From the NCBI GenBank assembly GCA_963802095.1, contig CAWDHI010000015.1:1-56478 (forward strand): DNA of 56,478 nucleotides, written 5' to 3'. Shown here piece by piece: positions 34,829-43,321 of the stretch. Both the position numbers and the translations under genes were made by a program. The DNA is from CAVVEQ01 sp963802095. GTDB lineage: Bacteria; Chloroflexota; Anaerolineae; Anaerolineales; Anaerolineaceae. The notes beneath the pieces are model-generated. The model did no database searches. It had not been told where the DNA came from and saw nothing but the letters and a program-made list of their open reading frames with translations. Within the stretch, counting starts at the first letter, position 1, and every line of letters starts with the position of its first letter.

Positions 34829-36466
34829 CTAATTGTTGATGTTTATGAACACCATTGGCCTTCGCCTGGTTTCCTTGTAGAGGAAATTGCTTACGGTTTC
34901 ATGCAGCTCATGATCCAGGTTTCCACGGGAATTCTTGGTCGCTGCGGAAATCAACTTCCGGGCTTCCGCCAGAAGCGGTTCGGCTTCCCTCACAAGCACG
35001 AACCCTTTGGTGATGATCTCCGGATCCTGCTGCAGGCGGCCATTGAGCCTGTTTAGGTGTACATTGACGATCACGATGCCATCCTGGGCGAGCAGGCCAC
35101 GCTCGCGCATGACCTCGGGATCCACATCACCCACGCCGGAGCCATCCACGAATATATAGGAGGAAACCACCCGGTCACCCTTGTACATTCTTCCGTTCTC
35201 AAAAACGATCGATTCACCGTTTTCCAGCACGGCAATATTTTCCTTCGGGATTCCGACCAAGTTGCCGAGAAGGGCATGCTGTTTCAGGTGACGTAACTCA
35301 CCATGTATTGGGATAAAATATTTCGGCCGGGTGAGGTGAAGCAACAATTTCATCTCCTCCTGGCTGGCATGCCCGGAAACGTGCACCGGGGCGATGGATT
35401 CATAAATCACATTCGCCCCCCTTTCGAGCAGGCGGTTGACTGTCCGGTAAACATTCTCCTCATTGCCAGGGATGGCATGCGAGGAAAGCACAATGGTATC
35501 CCCATCACGAACCTCGAGTCCGCGGGCTGGACCGACTGAAAGTTTTCCCAGAATCGAGGTTGGTTCTCCCTGCGATCCGGTACACATGATGGCGATTTCG
35601 GAGGCTTTCATCCCCAGGGCTTCATCGATCCCCACCAGAAGATCTTCGGGGATATCCATGTAACCCAGCTTGCGGGCTATCTTGACGTTATCCACCATGC
35701 TCGGTCCCATCAATGCCAGCTTGCGATGGTGCGCCTGGGCTGCGTTCGCCACCTGCTGGATACGGCTGATCAGCGAGGCAAAACTGGCAATGATGATCCT
35801 GCCGGGTGCTTCGCGGAAGACCTTATCCAGCGCGGCATCCACCACCCGTTCGGAGGGTGTCCAGCCTGGGCGCTCGGCGTTAGTGGAATCCGCCAGCAAT
35901 GCCAGCACTCCGCGCTCGGCAAATTCAGCCAGCTTGGCATAGTCCGAAGGCCAATTATCCACCGGGGTGTGGTCAAACTTGTAATCCCCCGAGTGCACTA
36001 CCAGCCCGGCCGGGGTGGTTATCCCCAGTCCGACGCCATCGGGGATGGAATGACACACGTGGAAGAATTCCACTTTAAAGTGCCCGATTGTGATGGATTC
36101 CCCGGCGTTGATCGTGTTCAAGGAAAACCGTGCACCTTTGCCGTTGCGGGCAAGCTTTGCTTCCAGCAGACCGATGGTTAGTGGTGTTCCATAGACTGGA
36201 GCGGGAATTTCCTCCAACAGGTGGCTGACTGCGCCGATGTGATCCTCGTGACCATGGGTGATCACCAACGCCTGGATCTTTTCTCGGTTTTGCACTAGAT
36301 AGGTGATATCTGGGATGATGTAATCGATCCCGAGCATGTCATTTTCCGGGAACATAAGCCCGGCATCCACCACCAGGATCTGGTCATCATACTCATAGAC
36401 CATCATGTTCCGCCCCACCTCTCCCAGGCCGCCAAGCGGGATGATCCTCAAAGCTTTTTCTTTCAT
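34829..36466 (-). CDS. rnj: Ribonuclease J
   Basis: A 545-residue RNase J, a beta-CASP metallo-beta-lactamase nuclease with endo- and 5'-exonuclease activity on RNA. N-terminal IPLGGLGEVGRNMMVYEYDD; zinc motif THGHEDHIGAV; HSGDYKFDHTPVD; beta-CASP MCTGSQGEPTSILGKL; YFIPIHGELRHLKQHA; C-terminal dimer/oligomer domain with TRRRPMVFININN end. Key ligands are present. AAGAGGAAA precedes the ATG at 36466. It lies downstream of dnaA, separated by a terminator. Confidence 0.95.
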   Translation of the reverse strand: MKEKALRIIPLGGLGEVGRNMMVYEYDDQILVVDAGLMFPENDMLGIDYIIPDITYLVQNREKIQALVITHGHEDHIGAVSHLLEEIPAPVYGTPLTIGLLEAKLARNGKGARFSLNTINAGESITIGHFKVEFFHVCHSIPDGVGLGITTPAGLVVHSGDYKFDHTPVDNWPSDYAKLAEFAERGVLALLADSTNAERPGWTPSERVVDAALDKVFREAPGRIIIASFASLISRIQQVANAAQAHHRKLALMGPSMVDNVKIARKLGYMDIPEDLLVGIDEALGMKASEIAIMCTGSQGEPTSILGKLSVGPARGLEVRDGDTIVLSSHAIPGNEENVYRTVNRLLERGANVIYESIAPVHVSGHASQEEMKLLLHLTRPKYFIPIHGELRHLKQHALLGNLVGIPKENIAVLENGESIVFENGRMYKGDRVVSSYIFVDGSGVGDVDPEVMRERGLLAQDGIVIVNVHLNRLNGRLQQDPEIITKGFVLVREAEPLLAEARKLISAATKNSRGNLDHELHETVSNFLYKETRRRPMVFININN

Positions 36467-36486
36467 GTTTCCTCTTTCAAAATAAA

Positions 36487-36515
36487 AACCCCGGCGGGTA
36501 TACCCGGCCGAGGTT
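36487..36515 (-). terminator. Terminator of dnaA
   Basis: On minus: AACCTCGGC-(C)-GGG / CCC-GCCGGGGTT around TATA, with one bulged C, then TTTTATTTT. It lies between dnaA and rnj. Confidence 0.75.
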
Positions 36516-36591
36516 AAAAATATTTCAACGTACAGGCATGGGTTCTGCCAAATTCATTTATGAATTATACCATGCTCCATCCAACGACGAA

Positions 36592-37923
36592 TCACCTTCC
36601 GTACAGTTTCTCCCGAATTTGGATCACCTGCCGACGGAGGGTGTCATCCGTTTCAATCAGCTCCGCCATTTTCTCACAGGCATACATCACCGTCGTGTGA
36701 TCTCTGCCTCCAAGCTCCTGGCCGATTTGCGGGAACGAAAGGCTGGATCCTTCCCGCAGTAAATACATGGCAACCTGGCGGGGTAAGGCGATCTCGGCTG
36801 TGCGACCCCTGCCGATCAATTTATCATACGTTGTGCCATAAGCCCTGGCGACTACTTCAATGATCTGGCGCGGTTTCAGGTCGGATTGCTGTGGGAGCAG
36901 GTCGGATAGCGCACTTTGCACCAGGCTAACGCTGAGGAGTTGGTTGGTCAGATCGGAATATGCCAGCACCCGGGTTAGCGCGCCTTCCAGCTCGCGGATG
37001 TTGGATTGCACCTGGCGGGCGATCATTTCGAGGATATCGGCAGGAACCGTTCTTCCTGCCCGCTCTGCTTTGGAACGAAGGATCGCCACACGGGTTTCAA
37101 AATCCGGTGGTTGAATATCGGATGCCAAACCCCATTCAAAGCGGGAGCGCAATCTTTCTTCGAGCGTCACCATTGCCTTGGGAGGCCGGTCGGAGGAGAC
37201 CACGATCTGCTTGCCGGATGCATGGAGGGCATTAAAAGTGTGGAAGAATTCCTCCTGGGTGGATTCCTTTCCGGCAATGAACTGGATATCATCGATCAGC
37301 AGCACATCCATGCGCCGGTAGCGTTCGCGAAATGCCGGAGTAGTATGTGTGCGGATAGAGTTGATCAGATCGTTGGTGAACTCTTCAGAGGTCACATAGA
37401 GCACCTGCAGCCCCTTTTGGAGGGTGGCATTACCAATGGCAAATAGGAGGTGGGTTTTTCCCAATCCGACTCCCCCGTAGAGGAAGAGCGGATTATAGGC
37501 CTGGGCAGGAGATTCCGCCACGGCTAGAGATGCGGCGTGTGCAAGACGGTTGGAGGCACCAACAACAAAGTTTTCAAAGGTATAGCGTTTATTGAAAGAA
37601 GGACTGATCCGGAAAGGTGTCTGCCCGGCAGGTTCCTCATCCCGAACGGTTTCGAAAGAAGGTGATTCTGATTCCCCGTAATGGACAATAAAGGAGACGC
37701 TCTGGGGGCAGTCCATAAGTCCGGAAAGATGCCGAGAGACTGTGCTTTTCAGGCGGCTATCCAGCCAATCGCGGGTGAATGCGTTGCTTACTCCAATGGT
37801 GAAGGTATTCTTATCGTAGGATACAAGCTCGGCGTTTCGCACCCAGGTCTCATAGGAGGACTTGGGCATCTCCATTTGGAGCTGGCCGAGTGTGGCTTCC
37901 CATGCCGTCTGTGAATTCATCAT
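36592..37923 (-). CDS. dnaA: Chromosomal replication initiator DnaA
   Basis: A 443-residue DnaA. Domain I (residues 1-80) starts TAWEATLGQLQMEMPKSSYE. A short domain II follows. AAA+ domain III: YTFENFVVGASNRLAHAA, Walker A GGVGLGKTHL, Walker B VLLIDDIQF, RSRFEWGLASDIQPPD. Domain IV carries the DNA-binding signature LGGRDHTTVMYACEKM. The start at 37923 (MMNSQTAW) gives the normal family N terminus, with GGAGTGACAGG just upstream; a longer frame to 38088 has no such support. dnaN is not adjacent. Confidence 0.96.
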   Translation of the reverse strand: MMNSQTAWEATLGQLQMEMPKSSYETWVRNAELVSYDKNTFTIGVSNAFTRDWLDSRLKSTVSRHLSGLMDCPQSVSFIVHYGESESPSFETVRDEEPAGQTPFRISPSFNKRYTFENFVVGASNRLAHAASLAVAESPAQAYNPLFLYGGVGLGKTHLLFAIGNATLQKGLQVLYVTSEEFTNDLINSIRTHTTPAFRERYRRMDVLLIDDIQFIAGKESTQEEFFHTFNALHASGKQIVVSSDRPPKAMVTLEERLRSRFEWGLASDIQPPDFETRVAILRSKAERAGRTVPADILEMIARQVQSNIRELEGALTRVLAYSDLTNQLLSVSLVQSALSDLLPQQSDLKPRQIIEVVARAYGTTYDKLIGRGRTAEIALPRQVAMYLLREGSSLSFPQIGQELGGRDHTTVMYACEKMAELIETDDTLRRQVIQIREKLYGR

Positions 37924-38553
37924 CCTGTCACTCCGTTTTGATGCCAATTGCCACCCCCAGGGATGGCAATGCCATCCTGCCAGGTCCAAAGCAGTGGTAT
38001 TCATGGATCGGTTGTTGATGCGATTCAGGTGCTTTTCCGGTTGATCCTGCCTGCCGGAATGAAGATATTCTAGCAGACGGTTGCTCACTGAACAAGCCGC
38101 AAACCCTACGCCCAGCTAAAAAAAAGGCGTTTTTTAAGATAGTGAATGTTAAAGAATCGGACGGGTGATAACCCGGTTATTATCTTTAAGGAAAAATACT
38201 CCATCACCATATCTGGACTCAAATATCCAAAATCCATCCACCAGTAGGGTGCGTACTTCTTCAAGCGAATAAAAATGACCAATTTACGATTTTCTTTAAC
38301 AAATCGTTAATAGTACGGGAGGCATGCTCAGACAACCGAACGGCTTTTTCGTGGGCTTCACGTTAAGATCCAATTTTTCAGTCAGAATGGTTATTTATCG
38401 CATCTTTGAGGAAATACTGAGTGAATCCGGCAATTCGGAAGAAATAATTGGGTTTTACAGTAAGAACGTTCAAATAATTGTTTATTGTGGTAATAAATTT
38501 TCGTGGTGGCAATAAATGTTAAAGATTCTTAATCCAATTTTCCGCGGCGTGTT
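37924..38553. other. A+T-rich region upstream of dnaA, possible origin
   Basis: 630 bp with no convincing gene. A perfect palindrome ATAACC-C-GGTTAT lies at 38168-38180. Near 38485 there is TGTGGTAATAA, one insertion away from a DnaA box; I found no exact TTATCCACA-type box. A weak 63-codon plus ORF at 38324 is not supported. Position next to dnaA makes an oriC possible, nothing more. Confidence 0.35.
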
Positions 38554-39846
38554 TTAACTCTTGGCGAGCATTAAGTCCGCTGCCCGGCGGGCGACCTGCA
38601 CCGCAAAATTGGTGCCGCGATCCCAGGGGTATACCTGGCTCATGCTGGCAAAAAATAAACCCTCCATCGGAGTATTCAGAGCTGGAATGTTTCCAGAGTG
38701 GTTTATCAGTGGGACCGGTTGGGCATAGCTCGTCTTCCACAGCCAGGATTCGTTGACCCAGGCAGGGTCGAATTCCGGGTTGATTCGTTTTAATCCCGGC
38801 AGAAACCTTTCCATCAGTTGTTCTTTTGTCATGTTGAAGTATTCGTGGTCTGGTTCTAAATAATCGCCACAATAAATGATGGAGTTCCCGCCAAAACAAG
38901 TGGTGGGAAGAAAATTGGTGTGTTCCACGAGCGCCAGGAAGGGAAACCCGGCTTTTTTGGGAAGGTTGAACCAGTAGAAACCCTCCCTGGAGAGAGGCTC
39001 CTTGACAGACAGGCAAAGCACCACTGCACCCAGGCTTTTCAAAGACAACAACCCCTTGAGATATAATGGGTCCAATCCCGGAGCCATCCGTGCCAGCAGA
39101 GCCGGCGAGGAAGTTACCAGAACCTGGTCAAAATCTGCTTCCACGGCTTTTCCCTTGACCTTCAGTCTCCCGGTTGGTAAAGAAGTGATCTCCTCGACAG
39201 GACTGTTGAGGAGGATCTCCACTCCCGCATTACGGAGCCGTTCAGCGAATCTATCAGCGAATGCCTGGAAACCGCCCGTGAACGTTCCCAGGCGGGTCGT
39301 ACGGGTTTTTAACCTTGCCCAGAACCAGGCCATATTGACATCCTGATAATGGGTCCCGAATTTCCCTTGAAGGAGCGGTTCAAACAAAAGCTCATACAGT
39401 TTGGCTCCATACACCCGCCGCATCCAATTATCGGCGGTATATTTTTCCAACCCGCGCCATCCGGAAAGGTAGCGTAAATAAACCGTGGCGAACCCGAAGC
39501 GGGCGATATCCAACAGGTTGAAACCTGGGAAGGTCAATGCTGCCAAAGGGGAATCGAGTGGTGCAAATTTACCGTTGGCATAAACAACTGTTTTTGGACG
39601 GGGAAAAATGACATCCTTTTCCCAGCCCAATTCCCGGATCAAACCCAGGATATCTTTATCGGATTGGAACCAGTGATGGTAATACTTTTCCACCGACCAC
39701 TCCCAGCCTGGCAGCCGAAAACCACCTGCCAACCCGCCGACTGAATCGGAACCCTCAAAGATGGTGACAGCATGACCTGACTTGCGTAAATCCCAGGCAG
39801 CAGCCATGCCTCCTACCCCGGCACCAACTATCGCGATTGTTCTCAT
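38554..39846 (-). CDS. NAD(P)/FAD-dependent oxidoreductase (protoporphyrinogen oxidase-like)
   Basis: A 430-residue flavoprotein of the amine-oxidase/protoporphyrinogen-oxidase fold. The Rossmann dinucleotide motif is IAIVGAGVGGMAAAWDL and the FAD-binding second motif is VTIFEGSDSVGGLAGG. Middle segments include YGAKLYELLFEPLLQGKFG, and the end FFASMSQVYPWDRGTNFAVQ closes the FAD site. Related proteins in Chloroflexota and Cyanobacteria act on polyprenol, carotenoid or sugar-type substrates; the true substrate is not known. TAAAAT lies 7 nt before the ATG, with no Shine-Dalgarno. Confidence 0.85.
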   Translation of the reverse strand: MRTIAIVGAGVGGMAAAWDLRKSGHAVTIFEGSDSVGGLAGGFRLPGWEWSVEKYYHHWFQSDKDILGLIRELGWEKDVIFPRPKTVVYANGKFAPLDSPLAALTFPGFNLLDIARFGFATVYLRYLSGWRGLEKYTADNWMRRVYGAKLYELLFEPLLQGKFGTHYQDVNMAWFWARLKTRTTRLGTFTGGFQAFADRFAERLRNAGVEILLNSPVEEITSLPTGRLKVKGKAVEADFDQVLVTSSPALLARMAPGLDPLYLKGLLSLKSLGAVVLCLSVKEPLSREGFYWFNLPKKAGFPFLALVEHTNFLPTTCFGGNSIIYCGDYLEPDHEYFNMTKEQLMERFLPGLKRINPEFDPAWVNESWLWKTSYAQPVPLINHSGNIPALNTPMEGLFFASMSQVYPWDRGTNFAVQVARRAADLMLAKS

Positions 39847-39853
39847 GGAAAAG

Positions 39854-39859
39854 ATTTTA
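39854..39859 (-). promoter_or_regulatory. -10 box of the FAD oxidoreductase gene
   Basis: TAAAAT on minus, 7 nt before the ATG at 39846. No ribosome site. Suggests a leaderless start. Confidence 0.4.
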
Positions 39860-39889
39860 CCATGTGGATTTTACATGGAAAAACAATAG

Positions 39890-39935
39890 TCAACGCAACC
39901 CGGCGTTTTGGTTCAGGTTGGCCAGGTTGCGTTGA
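39890..39935 (-). terminator. Hairpin after the DUF4153-like gene
   Basis: A perfect 11-bp inverted repeat TCAACGCAACC/GGTTGCGTTGA with a 24-nt loop, then CTATTGTTTTT on minus. The long loop is unusual for a terminator but the position, 11 bp past a stop codon, fits. Confidence 0.55.
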
Positions 39936-39945
39936 TCCTTACACA

Positions 39946-41523
39946 TCAATCCAGGAATACAGAATCACAGGGAAACTGAACTACATCTGCATCCACCTGC
40001 CAGAACCCATCCTTCATGATGAGTGGGTATTTTTCAAGCATCTCCCGGTTTGCAATAAAAAGCGCGCTCGCGGTTGCATCCGGCAGGTTATAGGATTGCC
40101 AGGGTTGTTCAGGTGCTTGCAGGAGCCTTCGCGACATACATGCCAGGGAACCGCCGAGTTTCGTCTTTTCAACAGGATCCAGATCAGCGGCGTAATATCC
40201 CTCGAACATGGTTGGAACCGCATCAGATGAAAGGGTTGCAAGGTAGGCAGCATCGAATTCTTCCCCGGAAACCGCACGGTCGATATTGCGACCGGCGATG
40301 AATCTGTCAATATTGAGTATGGGCAGGCTGAAAGCAAAACCTACGATAACGATCACCAAGCTCAGCCCAAACCAGCGCATTTTTCCCAACACGTCCAATA
40401 CACCCGCAGCTACCAGCAGCGCGCCGAGCCAGGGAATGAAAACCGTTGTGTAGGCTCGCAGACGAGAATACCCGTAGGCTTCCTCGTAGAGATTCAACCG
40501 CTGCCAGGAAGAGAGCAGCATTACCAGAACCAGGCAGATCAGCACCAGGTTCAGAACAGCGAGAATGTTCTGCTCGGAACGGGTTTTACGCTGAGTTATC
40601 GCCCCCAATCCAAAAACCAGGATCAGGCTGATCACTGCCACACTGACCAGTTCGAAGAAACCCCGCCGGGCGTATTCCGCATAGGTGTAACCTTCCGCTG
40701 TGATGTTGGAATGCGCGCCAAAGAAGTAGGTGAACTGAACCACCACAAAGGACACAAACAGCAAGTCCACTAGGAATAGGATCACAGCCGCCGGGATCCA
40801 GCTCATGAAGGGTTTGAAGCCATTCCTGGCAGGATCGGGTACTTCATCGTGGCGGTTAAAAAACGCATGCACAAATGTGCCGGCGATGAAATACGTGAGT
40901 ACCAGGATGTACACCAACCTAAATAGGTATTCCGGAAGATTCTCAATGTTGAAAATTGCCAGAAAATCCGCCAGGCGAGCGCCGAAGATGGGGTCGGCCG
41001 CGGAAAGCAAAGCTCCAAAAATACCCAGGATGGGCAGCGCCAGCAGGATTCCCAACAATACCAGCAGCACCGTGTTAGCCCCTTTTTTCCCGGTAGGCTT
41101 TTCTCCCTCTGTTTGCACAACAGGGGATCGTTTTAATCGCAGTCCTCCCGTGAACCATTCCCCGATAAGCCGCAGGGTTGCAACCAGGTAGTCCCAAATT
41201 CGGTAAAAAACCCAATATCCATTGCGGAAGGAGAATGCCAGCAGGCATAGTAGGCAAAAAACCAGCAGGCAGGCAACGAAGAGCGTAAAGGGCTCACGCC
41301 GCAGAAACGGTACTGCTCCAGCCAGGATGGCCAGCGCGACCACAAAAAAGTTGACCTTCGAAGGGCGAATGCCCTCCACATAACCCAGGGTCAAACCCAG
41401 GACAAGAACCCATCCAACCCATAGAAGAACTGAAATTCCAGGGGTCTTCCCCCAGAAGAGAAAATCTACAGCCCAGCCGCTCAGGAGAGCAGCAAGCCAG
41501 AAGTATCCCGTTTTACGGGGCAT
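39946..41523 (-). CDS. DUF4153/DUF4173-like multi-pass membrane protein
   Basis: A 525-residue integral membrane protein with about 12-13 helices. The pattern RLVYILVLTYFIAGTFVHAF and the C-terminal FPILNID-like segment LPILNIDRFIAGRNIDRAV recall the DUF4153/DUF4173 group. After the last helix comes a soluble end of about 120 residues with ADLDPVEKTKLGGSLACMSR. Function unknown. The start at 41523 (MPRKTGYFW) is chosen because AAGGAG lies 8 nt before; this Shine-Dalgarno overlaps the stop of the small upstream gene, so the two are coupled. Confidence 0.75.
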   Translation of the reverse strand: MPRKTGYFWLAALLSGWAVDFLFWGKTPGISVLLWVGWVLVLGLTLGYVEGIRPSKVNFFVVALAILAGAVPFLRREPFTLFVACLLVFCLLCLLAFSFRNGYWVFYRIWDYLVATLRLIGEWFTGGLRLKRSPVVQTEGEKPTGKKGANTVLLVLLGILLALPILGIFGALLSAADPIFGARLADFLAIFNIENLPEYLFRLVYILVLTYFIAGTFVHAFFNRHDEVPDPARNGFKPFMSWIPAAVILFLVDLLFVSFVVVQFTYFFGAHSNITAEGYTYAEYARRGFFELVSVAVISLILVFGLGAITQRKTRSEQNILAVLNLVLICLVLVMLLSSWQRLNLYEEAYGYSRLRAYTTVFIPWLGALLVAAGVLDVLGKMRWFGLSLVIVIVGFAFSLPILNIDRFIAGRNIDRAVSGEEFDAAYLATLSSDAVPTMFEGYYAADLDPVEKTKLGGSLACMSRRLLQAPEQPWQSYNLPDATASALFIANREMLEKYPLIMKDGFWQVDADVVQFPCDSVFLD

Positions 41524-41533
41524 GGTAATCTCC

Positions 41534-41674
41534 TTAGTAGTTGGCAACCGCGGCGATGACCATGGACAGAACGATGATTATTCCGATCACGGCCATAATG
41601 ATCTGGTTTGTTCGCATACGTCGTTGATCACTTGACTTGCCTGATTTGCCATTAGATTTGTTTTGCTTGGACAT
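41534..41674 (-). CDS. Small single-helix membrane protein (46 aa)
   Basis: A 46-residue ORF: a Lys/Ser/Asn-rich cytosolic start MSKQNKSNGKSGKSSDQRRM, then one helix IIMAVIGIIIVLSMVIAAVA and end NY. GGGAGTG sits 7 nt before the ATG. Its stop overlaps the Shine-Dalgarno of the 39946-41523 gene 10 bp downstream, so it is probably translated and cotranscribed with it. No known family; basic-tail/single-helix proteins of this size include translocase and cell-division accessories. Confidence 0.6.
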   Translation of the reverse strand: MSKQNKSNGKSGKSSDQRRMRTNQIIMAVIGIIIVLSMVIAAVANY

Positions 41675-41800
41675 AAATTCACTCCCGGAAGTTGGAATCA
41701 TTCTACAAAGCAATAATCATAACATCAATGCCTGAAGGGTATTTTTGACCCTCTTTGATAGGTTTTGAAAGCAACGGATAGGGATTGGTTTTCAAGATTA

Positions 41801-41827
41801 AAAAAAGCCGGTTTTTCGGCATTTTTC
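41801..41827 (-). terminator. Terminator of the FmdB gene
   Basis: On minus: AAAAATGCCG-aaaaac-CGGCTTTTTTTAA; short GC stem flanked by A/T pairs, with one mismatch, and a T run. Lies 18 bp after the stop at 41845. Confidence 0.65.
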
Positions 41828-41844
41828 AGTTGATACAAAGTTTG

Positions 41845-42174
41845 CTATTTGGTAGTTGAGGAATCAGATTCCACAGCTGGCGCGGGTTTGGTTTCGGTGG
41901 ATGTTTCTGCTTTCGGCGTTGATTCGACTGTTTTTCCCCCCGATGATGAATCCGATTTTTCTTCGGATTTCGTTCCGTACTTCATCCCGGATGGGGATTT
42001 ATGATCCGTGGAATAAAACCCGGAACCTTTGAACACAATACCCACTGCTGTGTACACCTTGCGCAATTTCTTCTTCCCACACTCGGGACAAACGCTCAGT
42101 GGGGTGTCGGAAAATTTTTGATGCTGTTCAAATTGCACTCCGCAATTCTCACAACGATACGTATAAACCGGCAT
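41845..42174 (-). CDS. FmdB-family zinc-ribbon protein
   Basis: A 109-residue protein. N-terminal zinc ribbon MPVYTYRCENCGVQFEQHQK with CxxC, then CPECGKKKL as the second CxxC, and KVYTAVGIVFKGSGFYSTD, the family end motif. The last 45 residues are a Ser/Thr/Lys/Glu-rich unstructured tail. FmdB proteins are putative regulators of unknown mechanism, common as short genes. AAGGAAGAG precedes the ATG. Confidence 0.9.
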   Translation of the reverse strand: MPVYTYRCENCGVQFEQHQKFSDTPLSVCPECGKKKLRKVYTAVGIVFKGSGFYSTDHKSPSGMKYGTKSEEKSDSSSGGKTVESTPKAETSTETKPAPAVESDSSTTK

Positions 42175-42290
42175 TCTCTTCCTTATTACATTTTGATTGT
42201 TAAATGCGAACAGGAATTATATCAATAAATCCTTGGATTTGTTTTGTATTCACATTACAAATATTTTGGCAACGCGGGTAGCCAGAATCA

Positions 42291-42908
42291 TCAGGCAGGC
42301 AGATAATCGCCTGGCACAAAATCCAATCCCCTAAAATTCTCAAAAGTGAGGTCCCGCATAATCAAACCACGACGGGTTTTCAGGGTTTCAAATAATTGCA
42401 GATAGCTGCCGAGGATTCGATCCTCCCAGGCAAGGTTGAGCATTTTTGCCACGCGCTCAACCTCGATTGCATCGCGAGCTTCAATTTCGCAGAATCCGCC
42501 AAAGGGCATTTCATCTACTGTTATTTCCGCTCCTTCCAGGTTGTAGGTGGTGCGGTATTTCTCGTAAATGACTTTCACTTCGTAACCCAATGCCTCAAGA
42601 AAGCGGCGGGCTTCCTCCAGGTCGTCCACGGCAAATTCAATCTCCGGACGTACAGCAACGGATTGATCCGCCAACGCGGGACCTTTAAAGGTCAACCGAA
42701 AACGGGAATCCTCCCGAAGCCGCAATACCTCGCCAGCAGCCCGGAGGCGGCCTTCGGGTGTATCGAAGCGCAGGTTTCGCTCAAAAACCCTTGGTTGGGA
42801 AAGCTCGGCACCACAACGACTCAATTCTTCAACCAGGGTTTTAATTTTATTTAAATGGAATTTAACTTCCACTTCGAGGTTGCTGTTATTAACAGCGTCA
42901 TTTTTCAT
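42291..42908 (-). CDS. CYTH domain protein (CyaB/ThTPase-like)
   Basis: A 205-residue CYTH protein. The signature is LEVEVKFHL near the N terminus, with further acidic and basic residues of the tunnel fold: FDTPEGRLRAAGEVLRLRED, FRLTFKGPAL, RPEIEFAVDD, VIYEKYRTTYNLEG and VDEMPFGGFCEIEA. These enzymes hydrolyse or cyclise triphosphates (ThTP, PPPi, ATP) with Mg. The extra N-terminal dozen residues and the C-terminal 30 are outside the core. Overlaps the previous gene by ATGA. Confidence 0.85.
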   Translation of the reverse strand: MKNDAVNNSNLEVEVKFHLNKIKTLVEELSRCGAELSQPRVFERNLRFDTPEGRLRAAGEVLRLREDSRFRLTFKGPALADQSVAVRPEIEFAVDDLEEARRFLEALGYEVKVIYEKYRTTYNLEGAEITVDEMPFGGFCEIEARDAIEVERVAKMLNLAWEDRILGSYLQLFETLKTRRGLIMRDLTFENFRGLDFVPGDYLPA

Positions 42909-43321
42909 TCTGTTTCTCCCCAGACTACCAGGATGGAGCCGGTAAAAAATGCCAGGATGCAGATAGTTAAAACCAGGCTGAATGCCCAGTTGGAAATTGC
43001 TTCCGGGTTGGCGCTAAGTAGCAGTTTATCCATCCAGTACCAGACGGTGAAACTTGCCACTGCGCAGGTAAGCAGGATCAACGCCCAGCGCTTGCGGAAC
43101 CATATCCCCACCGCGGAAACCATACCGATCACTGCCCAGATCATTCCCGAGATAGCCAGGTATACCGGCAACACTGCGGGGGCAACTTCCCCAAGGTAAT
43201 CCCAGTCATCGATCGCCACTAGCAAACGCAACCAACCAAGCACGGAAATCGATAGCGTTACCACCGAAAGAATTATCAGAACGACAGATCGTTTCGAGCG
43301 GGTTTGGTAGGATGGGTTCAT
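42905..43321 (-). CDS. Hypothetical four-helix membrane protein
   Basis: A 138-residue protein with about four helices (VVLIILSVVTLSISVLGWL, VLPVYLAISGMIWAVIGMV, ALILLTCAVASFTVWYWM, FSLVLTICILAFFTGSIL) and a basic start NPSYQTRSKR. No family recognised. It overlaps both neighbours by ATGA: the GT39-like gene upstream and the CYTH gene downstream. It may assist the glycosyltransferase, but this is only a positional inference. Confidence 0.65.
   Translation of the reverse strand: MNPSYQTRSKRSVVLIILSVVTLSISVLGWLRLLVAIDDWDYLGEVAPAVLPVYLAISGMIWAVIGMVSAVGIWFRKRWALILLTCAVASFTVWYWMDKLLLSANPEAISNWAFSLVLTICILAFFTGSILVVWGETE

Noticed and set aside
38324..38515. 63-codon plus ORF upstream of dnaA
   Set aside because: No ribosome site and no protein-like pattern; it lies in the A+T-rich candidate origin.
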